Made by a program: the position numbers and the translations under genes. From Pyxicephalus adspersus (Eukaryota > Chordata > Amphibia > Anura > Pyxicephalidae): 64,000 nt of DNA. Below the pieces are notes generated by a model. The model was not told where the DNA came from and ran no database searches. It was given only the letters and a program-made list of their open reading frames with translations. Below, piece after piece: positions 12,268-24,097 of the stretch (positions within the stretch are counted from its first letter, which is position 1; every line of letters begins with the position of its first letter). Where the stretch lies: NCBI RefSeq assembly GCF_032062135.1, contig NC_092858.1:165434094-165498093 (forward strand), written 5' to 3'.

Positions 12268-12345
12268 TATTATTATTATTATCTTGTATTTATATAGTGC
12301 CGACGTATTACGCAGCACTTTACAAAGTCCATTGTAATATCAGTT
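12268..12345 (-). mobile_element. LINE/SINE 3' tail fragment
   Basis: Minus-strand tail: on the plus strand (TTA)n is followed by TTTATATAGTGCC, TTACGCAGC, TTTACAAAGTCC. This is the complement of the tail TACAGCGCTGCGTAA..GCGCTATATAAAT(AAT)n seen in other copies. Confidence 0.7.
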
Positions 12346-12749
12346 CCACTTTATAATTCCCAACCGTCTTTAAACATTATTGTTACATTTCTCCCTTAGT
12401 CACATATTTGTTACCAAAAAATTCATAACAATTTGGAATCGAAATGCCTGTTTCATAGTCAGGGAGTCTGTCCAAGTCTGGTAAACTGGACGCTGGTCTA
12501 ATTTAGCTTTCAGATCTACTGAGGAGCCAAATAATATAACGCGTTCCAAAACTGAAATGCACTATACCCATTGTAACTGTACAACAAAATTTTCTCTGGA
12601 TTGGAAACACATGCCACTGGCTGCATAACAATTCAAGCAGGATTAACCCATGCACCTCGTATGAGAAGCACAACACTCCCTTTGTTCAAGTGATTATGTT
12701 ATAACGTTCATATGTTTTAAAGTGGACGTAGCATTAATCTAGCACAATC

Positions 12750-13078
12750 AATTTCAACCAGGGTTCCATGGAACCGTTGGGTTCCTCCAGATATGATAGA
12801 GGTTCCTAACGCTGTGGTTTGTCAACCTGCTAATTGATGGTGCTTGCCAATTTCACCTGGTAGGGTCTTCTGCAAGACATTATTGACAGTATTATGTGTT
12901 TGTATGGGTGGTATTCTGATCACCATTGTAAAGGGGGGAATTCATCCCAATTACCACCAATGTAAGGAGCATTCTTGCCCACTGTTTCTAAATAAATTGA
13001 TTTTAGAAGGGGTTCCCTGAGACCTAAAAATTATTTCAAGTGTTCCTCATGGGTAAAACCTTTGAGAAAGGTTAATTT
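12750..13078 (+). mobile_element. hAT-like non-autonomous element, family X
   Basis: Begins TTTCAACCAGGGTTCCATGG and ends ACCTTTGAGAAAGGTTAA. The interior GGGGTTCCCTGAGACCTAAA and TTATTTCAAG match the other copies. Longer than the 9114 copy because of internal insertions. Confidence 0.65.
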
Positions 13079-13379
13079 GGCAGATTTAGATTCTCATATG
13101 AAAGGATAAATGTACCTATTGGGTAAAGTACCAGTATCCATGTATCCATGTGAATGACCCTATGTATTGGAGTTGTGCCATAATTATCTCAACCTGTACT
13201 CGGCTCCCATTCTTCGAGTGGTGTGCTACTAAGCACAGGTCTACTACTGCCTCCAGGTTCCATAGTAGGTACTGAGTCTGTTTTGGGCTCAAAAGTAGGC
13301 CCGGCATTATCCATGATAGGAATGCACTACTTTCAGAAAATATGCCTTGTTCAAAAGTGCTTGAAATGATAACCATGCT

Positions 13380-13600
13380 GTGTAAAACTCATATAAACAG
13401 AACACAAAGCACCAGCTTTCCTAAATACAGGATTCCTGCTTTATTATAAAAGCATGGTCACAACTTGTGTAAAGGCCATGCAAGGTCTCATCTTAATAGT
13501 GACCACCATATTGCATTGAGGAAGGGACCCTACATGGCCCCAAAACGTGGCTTTTCAACATGTTGTGTCAGTACTTTTAAAATAAAGCAAGACTCCTGTA
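13380..13600 (-). repeat. Fold-back repeat with 'GTTTCGCC / GGCTTCCTC' motif
   Basis: GAGGAAGGGACC, then GGCCCCAAAACGTGGC (about 13518-13553) is the reverse complement of the motif seen at 16632 and 40918. It is flanked by short inverted arms TCCTGCTTTATT (13435) and AATAAAGCAAGACTCCTG (13581). Confidence 0.5.
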
Positions 13601-14984
13601 CTTAAGTTAAGTTTGAGTCCACTAAGTGGAGCTGAGTAAACAGCAGACTGTAGTAAGTCTATATTCCTTAGGCACATCACAGATAGAGATCCAATTACAT
13701 TTTTTCACAGGTAGAGGAAAACATTTATTTTTTTAGTAGAGCTATCCATTAACGTGTATCTTAACCCAAGAACCATATTGCAGTTTACAAACTGGGTGTC
13801 AGAGCCAAAAGTTGCAAATAGGACATAGTAAGTGGTCATCCATCATCCAAATGATAATAGCATCGAATCAGCCTGCTAATAAAACAGATGAGACATTTAA
13901 TATAAGCATGAATTAAAAATGCAAGAATAAATAAAACAAGCTGTATGTGCAGAACTAAGGCAGATTCAGTTTTGTTATGGTATAGGTAAGACATGTGGTC
14001 AATGGTCCTGTACATTTGGCAAGGCAATGAAATTCCAGAGGTACCTTGAAATAACACCAAGTGACTCTAACTATAAAAATCTGCTAATGTGTTGATCAGA
14101 GACCTATATATGATTTTAAAAGCAGTATTTTAGTGATTGAATGCTGGTGAATGTGTTTTTAACCCATGCTTGTCCTATTTTCTTGACTTCTAATGCTAAA
14201 ATACAAGTGCCAGCAGTAAGAACCCTTCCCTTCTACATTGGGGTATTCAATATCTTACATTCACAATATTGCCTCCTACACCAATGTGTCTGGAAATGAA
14301 TGGCTTTAATTACCTCTCTTCCAGCTTGATCAAACACAAATATTCCTGTTTCATGTCAGGCCCTGTAGAAAATGTGTTCTTGCAGATTTGCACAACCTCC
14401 CTAGGCTGTTGCTCTTTTTCTCGGCCACCTCACCCACATACTCATACATTATGGATGATAAACAAGAGGAAATTTCCACAGCTGACTAAGCTGCACTTTA
14501 CTGTCTCTGCTGCAAGTTTATTAAAATGGTCCAGGAACAGCAAATGTGACGGAGCAGAAGTAATCTCCCCCATGGCACTGGATTTCCAAGGTGTACAGGC
14601 TGACAATGTAGACTATTTGTTGGGATCATAATAATCCCATGGGTTTAATATAATAAAATTAGGAATAGATACTTGGTCATGTATACTGCATTCACCATTC
14701 TTATTTTATAGCATTTCCTCCATTTTTCTGCTACATAGATTGCAGGGTCTACAAAAGAATGTGCGGTCCAAATTGTTGTTATGGCTAAGATTGGGTAATA
14801 GTTAGTTTGGGAAATATTTTAGTTAGCAGTTTGTGAGACTTTAGTAAATAAATCAATTCATTTATTTTACATATAAGAACTGAATACATGGTAAAGGGTT
14901 CTCAGAGCAGTATGGGATAGCTAAAAACTGCTGTAAGGAAAGAACATGCAGAATGCAGATTGGCCCTGGTGCCTTACATGTGCA
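13601..14984. other. Intergenic, no gene recognised
   Basis: A 120-codon open frame at 14269-14631 has no recognisable domain and no convincing splice context. 14230-14640 shows none of the window's repeat families, so a conserved non-coding element there cannot be excluded. Confidence 0.4.
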
Positions 14985-15125
14985 CGTCTGTGCATTTTTT
15001 TTTTACAGATCAGTGCACAGGATTGGGTATTCTTTGCAAAGTGAAATTTTACGACATTTATTAAGCTAAGTGAAATGTCTCTTGCAAGGGGATAATTCAC
15101 TTTGTTAATTGAACAGCCCAAACTC
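14985..15125 (-). mobile_element. MITE fragment ('AAGTGAATT' family)
   Basis: Contains GATTGGGTATTCTTTGC, TTTATTAAGCTAAGTGAA and GATAATTCACTTTG, shared with 16996-17300 and 19545-19670. Confidence 0.5.
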
Positions 15126-15127
15126 TT

Positions 15128-15462
15128 AGGCTGGGTACACACGTCTAATGGTACTCATCCAATAATCAGTTTAAGGCCGATATCAGACGAGAATCTGGCC
15201 TGTGTACAGCGCCCATCGCCCATACGACCGTCCTGGCGGATCCACGGAGGATGGACGACGAACGATCTTAATGGAAGTGAAGGGTGAGAGCATGCAGCAG
15301 GGTGCTGCTCCGTCGTTCACCCCTTCCCCTCTCCTTAAAGCAGAACTGTGCTGTATATACAACACTCATTCATGCATCCTGCAGTCCTTAGTCATTGGAA
15401 AGGATCATGAAAGATCCTTTCCAACGACAATTATTGCACGTGTGTGTGTAGCTTTAGTAATT
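15128..15462. mobile_element. Palindromic MITE ('GGGTACACACGT' termini)
   Basis: Left end TTAGGCTGGGTACACACGTC and right end TTGCACGTGTGTGTGTAGC are inverted. The interior has paired GATCATGAAAGATC and TTTCCAACGACAATTATTGC, identical to the right end of the copy at 50708-50851. No coding capacity. Confidence 0.75.
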
Positions 15463-15775
15463 ACCACCCTAATTACGTTTCATTGTATTATCATGGGAAA
15501 TCCCAGTATTTTCTGTGAACTCCTGTGGCGCTTATTAAGCAGCATAAAACTGGTCAAGCCCTACTTTGCTCCTCACTGCAAGGAAAGAACATATTAATAG
15601 TGTTCTGAAACAAGAAAACATCAAAAATGTGATTTATAGGTGTTACACTTACAGACAGCTGAAAGGATCAATGGTGTAACATTGCTCACACAGCCGAGTG
15701 GTGTTAGGACCAAAACTTTGTAGGCACCATTACGTGGAAGGTCAATCAGCCACATCTTGGGGGAACTCTAGCAAT

Positions 15776-16083
15776 CTCTTTCTCAACCTTTTTAACATGG
15801 GGTAACACTTGAAAGAACTTTCAGATCTTCAGGGAACTCCCTGCTATAATTATTATATCAATGCATGGTGGTCAATGGGAAGAATTCCTCTTACATTGCT
15901 GGCCAGTGGGAAGAATGTCACCCTTACAGATCATTGATTGACCAAAAAGATCATTGGTGTTGCTTGAACTGACCTTAGAGTAACATTTTGCTTATTTTTC
16001 AAGGAACCCCTGGAACCCAGGTTGCAAAAACTGCTCTAGAGGAATTCTAGGGTTCTGCAAAACCCTGGCTGGGAATGTCTGCT
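15776..16083 (-). mobile_element. hAT-like non-autonomous element, family X, inverted
   Basis: Reverse orientation: TTTCTCAACCTTTTTAACAT at the left and AGGAACCCCTGGAACCCAGG near the right. It contains TTGCTGGCCAGTGGGAAGAA, the complement of the conserved core. Confidence 0.7.
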
Positions 16084-16619
16084 CTAGGCAGTAAGAATTC
16101 CAAACTTGATTGACAAAAGCTAGAAAACTATGTCAACATGTAAAGATCAGGATTGTAAATGGTATGTTTAACCAAAGTTTACCTGTGGAGCAATTATAAA
16201 GCAAACATCATCATCCTTTTATTGTCAACACGTCATTAGGTCAGCAATTAGGCATTGTATAGATATCATGGACTTTGTACCTCCACATAGCTCTATGGGA
16301 TAATCAATTAATAGGGTCAGACGCAATGATTGCAAAGTTTAACAGTCTGAACTATCAGGAGACCATGACATGTCTGCATTTTATTCATTGCATAATTTAG
16401 GGGATATTCAATCAGGTACCAGGTCACATCAGGATCATTTTTCAGTGTAAGCTTTCCTATAAAGACAAGACAGTCTTACTAGGCAAGATTCAAGTGTTAA
16501 TAATGAAAGGCTTTCTCAGAAATACAATAAGAATCGCTCAAGATCCTTAAACATTGTGAGTGATCTTATAGTCAGGCCATCCCAAGCCAACATTGGTCTG
16601 TGGTAGACAAACATTCCAG
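16084..16619. other. Intergenic, no gene recognised
   Basis: AT-rich DNA with no ORF of interest and no repeat family recognised. Confidence 0.4.
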
Positions 16620-16995
16620 AAAGTACCCAATGCATTTCGCCCGCTATAGGCTTCCTCGGGGGTAACGTAACATTTGGTGGAACACTGTAGTATAATATAG
16701 CCAATAATCATGATGAATATATTATTAATACAGAGAATACCTAAACCTATAGTGACATAGAGTTAAACATATAGCACTGGTATAGTCATAAAGTATATAT
16801 ACTGAGTATATGTATTTATATAATATGTACATATTGAGTACTCTGTATAAACATTATGTTTTTGGGTATCAATACTGTTCATTTCCACTCAATATGTATA
16901 CTATATGACTATACCAGTCATTATACCAGATTATGATTAATTCTATGTCACTATCGGTTTAGTTAGTCTCTGTATTAATATTATATTATGTCAGT
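16620..16995 (+). repeat. Fold-back repeat with 'TTTCGCC / GGCTTCCTC' motif
   Basis: The motif TGCATTTCGCCCGC, then TAGGCTTCCTCGGGGG, sits at 16631-16663. Beside it are inverted arms: TATTAATACAGAGAATACC, TAGTGACATAGA, TGGTATAGTCATA (16722-16800) mirrored by TATGACTATACCAG, TCTATGTCACTA, TCTCTGTATTAATA (16902-16982). Confidence 0.65.
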
Positions 16996-17560
16996 TGAAA
17001 CTTTATTACTTTTACTAAACTAAATTAAATATCCCTTGCAAGGAGACAATTCACTTTGCAATGTGTACAGTTTATATGCTCTTAGTTAATAACCCCAATG
17101 GGGTTGATATGCTAAAGAAATTTAGCCTGTTCAACTAGCAAAGTGAATTAATACTCTGCAAGCTCTGTTTCACATAGCTTAGGGAATGCAGTGAAAATCT
17201 GCTCAGTTTATCTATCCAATCACAGGCAAGTGACAAGCAGGAATCATGTTTTTTTCTACATTTTTTGGCACATGATTGGGTATTCAGAATTTTTCAACAC
17301 AATCACTAAGCTAGATTGTAAACTCTTCGGGGCAGGGTCCTCTCCTCCTATATCACTGTCTGTATTAGTCTGTCACTTGCAATCCCTATTTAATGTACAG
17401 CGCTGCGTAATATGTTGGCGCTATATAAATCCTGTTTATTAATAATAATAATATTAATAATAATAATAATAATAATAATAAGCTAGGTAAATTATCCTGT
17501 GCAGAAAGAAGATTCACTTTGCTACTTAAACACCATAAACATCTTTATTAAGTCAACTCC
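16996..17560. mobile_element. MITE ('AAGTGAATT' family) split by a LINE-tail insertion
   Basis: The parts 16996-17300 and 17487-17560 share CTTGCAAGGAGACAATTCAC, AGCAAAGTGAATTAAT and GATTCACTTTGCTA with 14985-15125. The insert 17315-17480 interrupts it. Confidence 0.5.
17315..17480 (+). mobile_element. 5'-truncated LINE 3' tail with target duplication
   Basis: Reads ATTGTAAACTCTTCGGGGCA, GGGTCCTCTCC, TACAGCGCTGCGTAATATG, TTGGCGCTATATAAATCC, then (TAA)n. TAAGCTAG occurs at 17307-17314 and 17479-17486 on both sides, consistent with target-primed insertion, though part of that match could come from the TAA tail. Confidence 0.75.
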
Positions 17561-17777
17561 AATGGCATAAAGCCAGATCTGTATATATTAAGGCAACACC
17601 ACCCCAATGAATCTTCTGTGTTGTAGCATGTAGGAATACACTATAGTGTGTTGCATTGTGGTGCACCTCTGAAAAAAGAACTGATTTGTGTGTGAACAAG
17701 CACCTATGGTAACTCTATAGGTTGAATTTCTGCAATAAGTCCAGGGAGAATTGGCCCAGGGAGTTCTGCATAGGTCC

Positions 17778-17997
17778 AGGGAGTTCATTGGCCCTGTTTT
17801 ATTAAAGCTCTCCAAGGCTGGAGAGAATACACTTTTCTCGGTAAAGCTGGGTGATTCAGCAAACCTGGAATGGATTTCCCAAAAGTTATTATGTTTGTTA
17901 GCAAATGTTTTCGATTCTGGACCAGATACATTCCAGATTTGCTGGAAAGTGTACGCTCTCCAGCCTTGGAGAGCTTTCCTAAATCAGGGCCATTGAC
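17778..17997. mobile_element. Palindromic MITE ('TGATTTATTAAAG' family)
   Basis: Left arm TTATTAAAGCTCTCCAAGGC, GGTGATTCAGCAAACCTGG; right arm CCAGATTTGCTGGA, CCAGCCTTGGAGAGCTTTCC, ending AAATCAGGGCCA. Same family as 6615-6838. Confidence 0.8.
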
Positions 17998-18164
17998 GGT
18001 TACAGGTGGGCACTTGGCTTGCTCGCCTTACAGTGCAGAATTATATGGTGCATTGCCTGGCCTGGAACATCTGCCATAGTAGGTTATAGAAAGTGCCGAA
18101 GGGGAATGGTTGCACAGAGGTGGGGAATAAGGTAAGTAAAAACATTCCCTTGGGTGAAAAACAA

Positions 18165-18265
18165 TTTAATCCCTGCATTGCCCCATATAATCCTTGCATT
18201 GCCCCACCAAAAGGCACGTTTTTTCTTCAACCTCCAGGTTTGTTTTTCAACCTGGAGTTCAGCTT
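18165..18265. repeat. Small palindromic repeat
   Basis: CAACCTCCAGGTTTG is followed by CAACCTGGAGTTCAGCTTTA. The end GAGTTCAGCTTTAAAA is the terminal type of the 'GCAGAACTAAA' repeat family in this window. Confidence 0.4.
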
Positions 18266-18359
18266 TAAAACATATCACAGCTGAAAAAGAATCGCATCAA
18301 TTTGGAAAGTGACTTGAATGGCAATGTGACTCATTGGCAGTGAATTACTGACTTTCACT

Positions 18360-18372
18360 GTTGCTAGGCAAC
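18360..18372. promoter_or_regulatory. Candidate RFX X-box
   Basis: GTTGCTAGGCAAC is a perfect inverted GTTGC..GCAAC pair, the consensus for RFX factors. About 220 bp downstream are an E/M-box type GTCATGTGAC (about 18572) and a TATAAAAG (18610-18617). No known gene follows, only a 40-codon ORF at 18659-18781, so function is speculative. Confidence 0.3.
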
Positions 18373-18974
18373 CCTTCAAGCCCTGCGCCATGACATTGGG
18401 CACCGTCTACCTGCAGGGCTATATTACCTTACACAGCAGCCCATGAAATATCACACAGCGCCTTGATTTTTTTTCCAAACCCAAAATTACGAAGAGATAA
18501 AACAAGGGAAAAGGGAGGAAGGATTCTGTTTTTGTTCCTTCAGCGTTTCTTTGGCAGCCCCAGGAAGACGTGGTCATGTGACTGATAGATCGGTGGAATT
18601 TTACAAAACTATAAAAGCCTTGTGATTGCTCCAGAATGCCTTGCACAGCCCTTCATGTATGGAAGGACAGCTGACTAATGATGATGCTTGTCATATGCCA
18701 AAGAGCTTAAAAAATAAACAAGCCCACACAAAAAGCCTGGAATTCCAGCCAACACAAAAAAAATCTCTTTTATTCGGATAAACGCTATTGTGGTTTTGTA
18801 ATGTGGGCTGACGGCGCTGCAGGTGAGGTTGGGCGTCCGGGGGTTAATGCAGACGGATGGACTGCAGAATAATAACACACAGAAATGTACCTGGATTTAA
18901 TAAATCGACACAAAGGTGTCTTTGCAGCTTGCGCCTCTGTGACCGTCCGTTTAGTGAGTGGTGCAGAAGTGATG

Positions 18975-19275
18975 GATCTAAAAGCAGAATTAAACCCTAA
19001 AAATAAGAAAAATTGTGAGCAGGCTAGTTGTTTATTGCACAAGGAGCAGGCGAAGTCACTTTTGCAATAAAACAAACTTACCTGCCTGTGTGCAATTTTT
19101 CTGTAATGGACACTGAGCTGCGCATGCTCAACTTAATGCACCATGCTGGCATTTGCAGGTGCCAGGAATAAATGAGCTGGCATGCCCATGTGCAGGGTTG
19201 CATGATTGTATCCTAGCCAATTATGATGGGTAAAGACCTGAACCTGGCAGAGGACAGGGTGAAAATGTTGCCTGT
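18975..19275. repeat. 'AGCAGAATTAAACCC' dispersed repeat
   Basis: Starts TAAAAGCAGAATTAAACCCT and contains TTTTGCAATAAAACAAACTT and CCTGCCTGTGTGCAATTTTT, then a GAGCTGCGCATGC block. Relatives are at 24745, 40245, 50852 and 63500. A moderately repetitive non-coding family, likely a non-autonomous DNA element. Confidence 0.55.
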
Positions 19276-21467
19276 TAGTTACTCCCAGGTGCCTAGCAGT
19301 TAAAATCATACACCCGGGAGCACACAGCTAATCAGCCATTCATCTGAACCAAGTCTTAATGCAGGGGTGTAGAGGAAGAAAATCCAATCTGTGCTTCTGT
19401 TCTGATCATGCCCTTGGCAAAGATCACATGACCAATGTCTCGGAAATTGCTTATCTGGCAATGGTATAAAATACGCTTCCAAAATCAAGCCATAGTCCGA
19501 TATTACAACCCCATTACAACCTCCAACCCATTCCCCTTACTCATGAAGGTTGATTTACTAAAGGAACATAGGCTGTTCCAAAAGTTAATTATGTCCCTAT
19601 TTAGAAATACTCCATTTAGCTAAGTGAATGCGGTGAAAATTCACTGTACCCAATCGTGTGCATAGTTATTTTTAAAAAAAGTTTTTTCTGCTTTCACATG
19701 TTTCTTTTAAGTTTGGATTAGTTAAAAAAAAGAGAGGTATGATGTCATTATTATCTGAGTACCTTTAATCCTTGCAGGAATAGGTACCCCTATACTCATT
19801 CACCAAGGTGAAGGTGCAGATCGCTTTATAAAGGGGGAATCCAAACTCCAAGTACTCCCCCCACCTGCAGACCAAGGGTTATGTTTTGGGGATGAGGTCC
19901 TGTCCCCCAAAGTTGGCCATTGCCACTGTTGGAAGCAAGGAGGGGTCTGGATTATGTCAAAAGGGGAAGGATCCATGCTTCTGACCACTTTCTTTTTTTG
20001 GCATACCAGATTGCCGAGGATAGACCTTTAATGGATAGGAGAGGGGGCTCACAGGCTAGCTATCAATTTTCCTATCTCAGGTCCCAAGCAGATTAAGGGG
20101 TCTGGTTTCAATGTTAGGGAGGAGACCTACAGCTGTCACAGTCTGCCAGATGAATTAGCTGGGCTGTGTTATTCTTGTCAATGACAGTCATAGCATACAG
20201 CTCTGTACTGAATTAGTGTTGGGCCAAATGATCGAAGTTCAGGTTGAACTTGAAAATTCAAATTCAAGGTCATTTGAAAAAAAATGAAAGTTTTTATCAG
20301 TCTTAAGTTGATCCAATATATCCATAAACAACAAGAGAGCAAAAAAGCAGTAAAAACCTAAAAGTAGTTCTAATTTTTTCCCACTTATTCCAAAACGAGA
20401 AAAACATTTTTGGAGCGCCTAGAAGACTGAAAAGGAGCTGCTCCAGCTACTGGCTTACTGGAGCTCTAATCCAGGTTTGGGAGACGATGCCATTCACTAT
20501 CTTATCAGAAGCATGCCCAGACGTTATTGGGGGTTCATACAAGCACAGGAAGGGGGTTCTATACACACTACTAAACCACATTGTAAGTTCCACAAATTCA
20601 ATCATTCAGTGTTATTTTTCAGCTCTCAGTGGGTTAATGATCTTGGTTTTCATAGACTATTTTTATATCATTTTACTTTCAATGATTTACACAATATATT
20701 AGGATTTTCAACTTGAAGATTTTGATCATTAAGATCTAACATGTCATTTCAGTGGTCCCTTAAATTTTTCTGGAGACGATTTTATTTATAGTACTACTCT
20801 GAGCACCTATTTATACCCCTGAATGGGTAACCTATGGCTTATAGCCTGATAAATAAAATCATTAAAACAATATCAAGAAAACACAATATTGATTCTAGCT
20901 TAGTTTGTTCAATTCTATAAACGAGAAAAAAAAAACACTAATAAGTCATTTATGTTCCTTTTTAGAGCCAAGAATGCACATTTAATCAATGTCTCATTAA
21001 CCTCCAAACCCATCCTAGTATGTCCACTCCAAAATTTACAGCTTGGCTAATTCATGATTCAAGTTTTTGTCTTATTGTAGAGCCTGCCTTGTTCTAAAAA
21101 TAGTTTATAGGTCCTAATATGTGTAAGTCCTTTTATTATGGTGTAAGCTTCAAGAATTACATTTCACTAAGATTTCTTGTTTTAATATCGCAGAATAATC
21201 TGCCATGCTGGTGCTTTGTTGGTTCTTTAAAATGCCTTTTGACCTACTTCTAATTTATTGTATTTTCTCCACCATTGGTCTGGACCAGAAATGTCATAGG
21301 TCCATGGCACAATAGTGATCCTGTTGAAGGTGGTAACATACCAGCAATGGAACTGCTACAAAGAAATTTTACCTATTCTTTTGGCATCACTTTCTTCTAA
21401 CCCAAAATTAGGGCAGAATCCCACTTGCCAGAGAGTGAGCAGCAACTAACACCTAAACTTTGCTAGA
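19276..21467. other. Intergenic, one MITE piece, no gene recognised
   Basis: 19545-19670 resembles the 'TGATTTACTAAAGG..AAGTGAATG' MITE family. The rest shows only short ORFs and AT-rich sequence. Confidence 0.4.
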
Positions 21468-21517
21468 TTGCAATACCATAGGGGCTCTTTTTTTTTTTTT
21501 TGCAATACCATAGGGGC
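21468..21517. mobile_element. Poly(T) flanked by an 18-bp direct repeat
   Basis: TTGCAATACCATAGGGGC occurs at 21468-21485 and again at 21500-21517, with only a TC and a T tract between. This looks like a target-site duplication around a retroinsert that delivered little more than a poly(A) tail on the minus strand. Slippage is an alternative. Confidence 0.5.
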
Positions 21518-22612
21518 AATGGTGAGTTGTCCCCAGCGACAGGACCATCATTAGGCCCTGCCCTTGTTATTCATAATGGCTTCAGATGGACACTTTGGTA
21601 TTTAGAAGGAATTCTAAAGTTACACGTGGATAGGCCCAAAACATAATTTGCCATTGTCCAACTGAGACAGGAAGATGTCAAGCCCAATCTGGTCAGGCTG
21701 ATGCCACTGCAACCACAAGCTTAGCTGGAATATAGAGGGTGGCTACCTGTTACCACTCCACCTGCAGCTCCTGTGTTTAGCAGCCTGCAATATCCCCAGC
21801 CTTCCTTATATCTATTCTTCCATCTCGGCATCCCCAGCACACTGTGTGCAGCTGGAGGGGATTAGAGTCCTGCAGCCAATGAGCAGATTAGGTCCTGGTA
21901 ATGATTATGTCCTACTATTAGATACGTGTCCTATTTATGCATCTCCAGTTCCAGACTCTGGTTCCTGGATCCTAAGTGTGTTATCTGCTATTCTCCCAAA
22001 CATTCCCCTGATTCTGCTATTGAGGATTTGCCCTTGGCTTGACCTAGACTTTGCCTGTGATTGCCACCTGCCCTGACCTCAGCCTCTTCCACTACTTTGC
22101 CTTGACTCATTGTGTTAATGTGTGATTAACCACTCCTACACTAAAGTGATCTGATCCCTGGTGGAGTGAGCCTGGGGGCCGTGACCCCCTTGCAGCAAAG
22201 CAGTCTGATGGCTTCTAGGGCCACCGGCCCTTCATTCCTTGCAGGGTGCAGGGAGCCATTTAGACTCTGCGACTCAGGTAAACCTGTGCCCCCTGCCAGG
22301 GGGTATCCTGTAACACTACCACTTTTGTCTATGAAAATAGGCAACACAGATACAAATGGATTTGCCTTTGCAGAAGGACCTAGAGAAGTCTTAGAACCAT
22401 GGGTGGAAAGAGGTTAAGGAGTTAAGAGTGAAAATGTCAGTAGTAGATCATTGGAGGAGTTGTGGGGTTGGTTAGGGTGTCGTTATATATGGATGGGAAA
22501 TGAATGTGGGACATGATCCAGGAAGAGATTTAATGATAAAGATGCCTGAATTTGATTATGAAATGGAAGCCAATGTAAAGCATCAAAATGTCAGTGAACG
22601 ATCAGATAAAAT
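21518..22612. other. Intergenic, probably old repeat, no gene
   Basis: 21780-22330 has a C/T-rich CTTGGCTTGACCTAGACTTT style that suggests an old retroelement, but no domain is readable. Confidence 0.35.
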
Positions 22613-22935
22613 CGGCAGCACGGTGGCTCAGTGGTTAGCTCCCCAGCCTTTGCAGCGCTGGGTCCCAGGTTTAAATCTCAGCCAGGACACTGTCTGCATG
22701 GAGTTTGCAGGTTCTTTCTGTGTGGGTTTTTCCCCCTGAGTTCTCGGGTTTCCTCCTACATCCCAAATTCATGCAGTTAGGTTAATTGGCTTCCCCCCAT
22801 AATTGACCCTAGACTACATTAATGACATATGACTATGGTAGGGACATTGGATTGTGAGCTCCTTTAAGGGACATTTAGTGACATGACTGTGTGCTGTGTA
22901 ATATGATGGTGCTATATAAATACTGTGTAATAATA
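22613..22935 (+). mobile_element. tRNA-derived SINE, near full length
   Basis: The head GGTGGCTCAGTGGTTAGC resembles an RNA polymerase III A box, and GGTTTAAATCTC a diverged B box. The body CATGGAGTTTGCAGGTTCT, AGTTAGGTTAATTGGCTTCC, AATGACATATGACTATGG is followed by a LINE-like tail ..GGTGCTATATAAATACTG(TAATAA). Other copies are at 24098, 26131, 41313 and 62995. Confidence 0.85.
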
Positions 22936-24097
22936 AGGATGATGCAGTGGTCAAAGTAATGTATGTATGATGGGAATATACATAATGGCAAAGTAAGTAT
23001 GATGGGAATATGTACCAGGAGTATGGTGGTGCTGTGATTTCAATGGACACAGGTTGTTAAAAGGGAGTGTGAATGAGTCCTTATTGTTGTCATTGAAACA
23101 AAGAGAAGACTTTTTGAATTCTGAACTTTAGAAAGTTTTTTAACATTTTTACTAAAGGGGAAGGGGGGAGATAATGTAAATCTCTCCATTGGGTCATTAA
23201 TACAAACCTGACAAAAATTGTAACCTTTCTATCCAAAGCAAGTGATGTCTTAGCTGGGGTTTCAATTTAACTTGGCTGTTGACACATCTCTCCTATTACT
23301 GATCGTCTTGCACCTTTTGTGGAAAAATATTTCTCCCACTCTGTAATATGGATAAATGTTTTTATTCTATTACACATTATGAATTCAGAAGAGCCTTCGC
23401 ACTCTGCTTTCACAATACACGCCTTGTGTCTCAGCTGTAAATAGGTTCATTGTCTGCTATGAGTAATAAATTGCTGGAAGTGTTGAATAATTTGTAATTA
23501 TTTTTCACTGTTATAAAATCCAGAAAGTCTCTCCATAGCTAACTGAAGACAATGAGAGGATCTTGGATTTTTTGTCACAGGTACAAAAGAATGATGTCTG
23601 TAAAACTAATTTTTTTTAGTATACTTTTTCTGCGGTCTATATCTCTTCTTGTAAGTCCAAGCAATACAGGCTTACATAGGTTTAGGAAATCTTTTTTTGC
23701 AATGTGTCTTTTAACTTGCTAGAAAAAATGGCTAATGAATTTCCTAGCACAACTAATAATTTATTGGCTGTGCTGGCCCAGCTTCTCTGCTTTTCCCTGC
23801 ATGGTATCAGCATTCAGAGGAAAGGAGAATCCTACAGAATGCCATTTAGTGACAGCTCTGAGCCTGCTGGGGTTACTTACATCTAAGATGGCGATGCCCA
23901 GCAGCAGTCTCAGGGTTTTTAAAGTCTGCACAAGAGAGACTTTTACAGAAAAAAATAAGTCTAAAATATGCTAAATGCACATTTAATGTTTTAGGAAAGT
24001 TTTTGTTAAACATAATGGTCTGGCAACAAGTCATGACTTCCATTATGACTTATTGTTGAGGGCTAACGACTCATAAAGTACTGAAGCTAACATGCTT
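22936..24097. other. Intergenic, no gene recognised
   Basis: No repeat family recognised. 23610-23900 has two overlapping 60-80 codon frames without domain resemblance. Confidence 0.4.

Noticed and set aside
14269..14631. 120-codon plus-strand ORF
   Set aside because: No recognisable domain, Cys/Ser-rich chance-like composition and no splice context; kept only as possible conserved non-coding DNA.
22620..22690. tRNA gene
   Set aside because: A and B boxes belong to a SINE repeated in the window; no cloverleaf can be formed and the B box is mutated.
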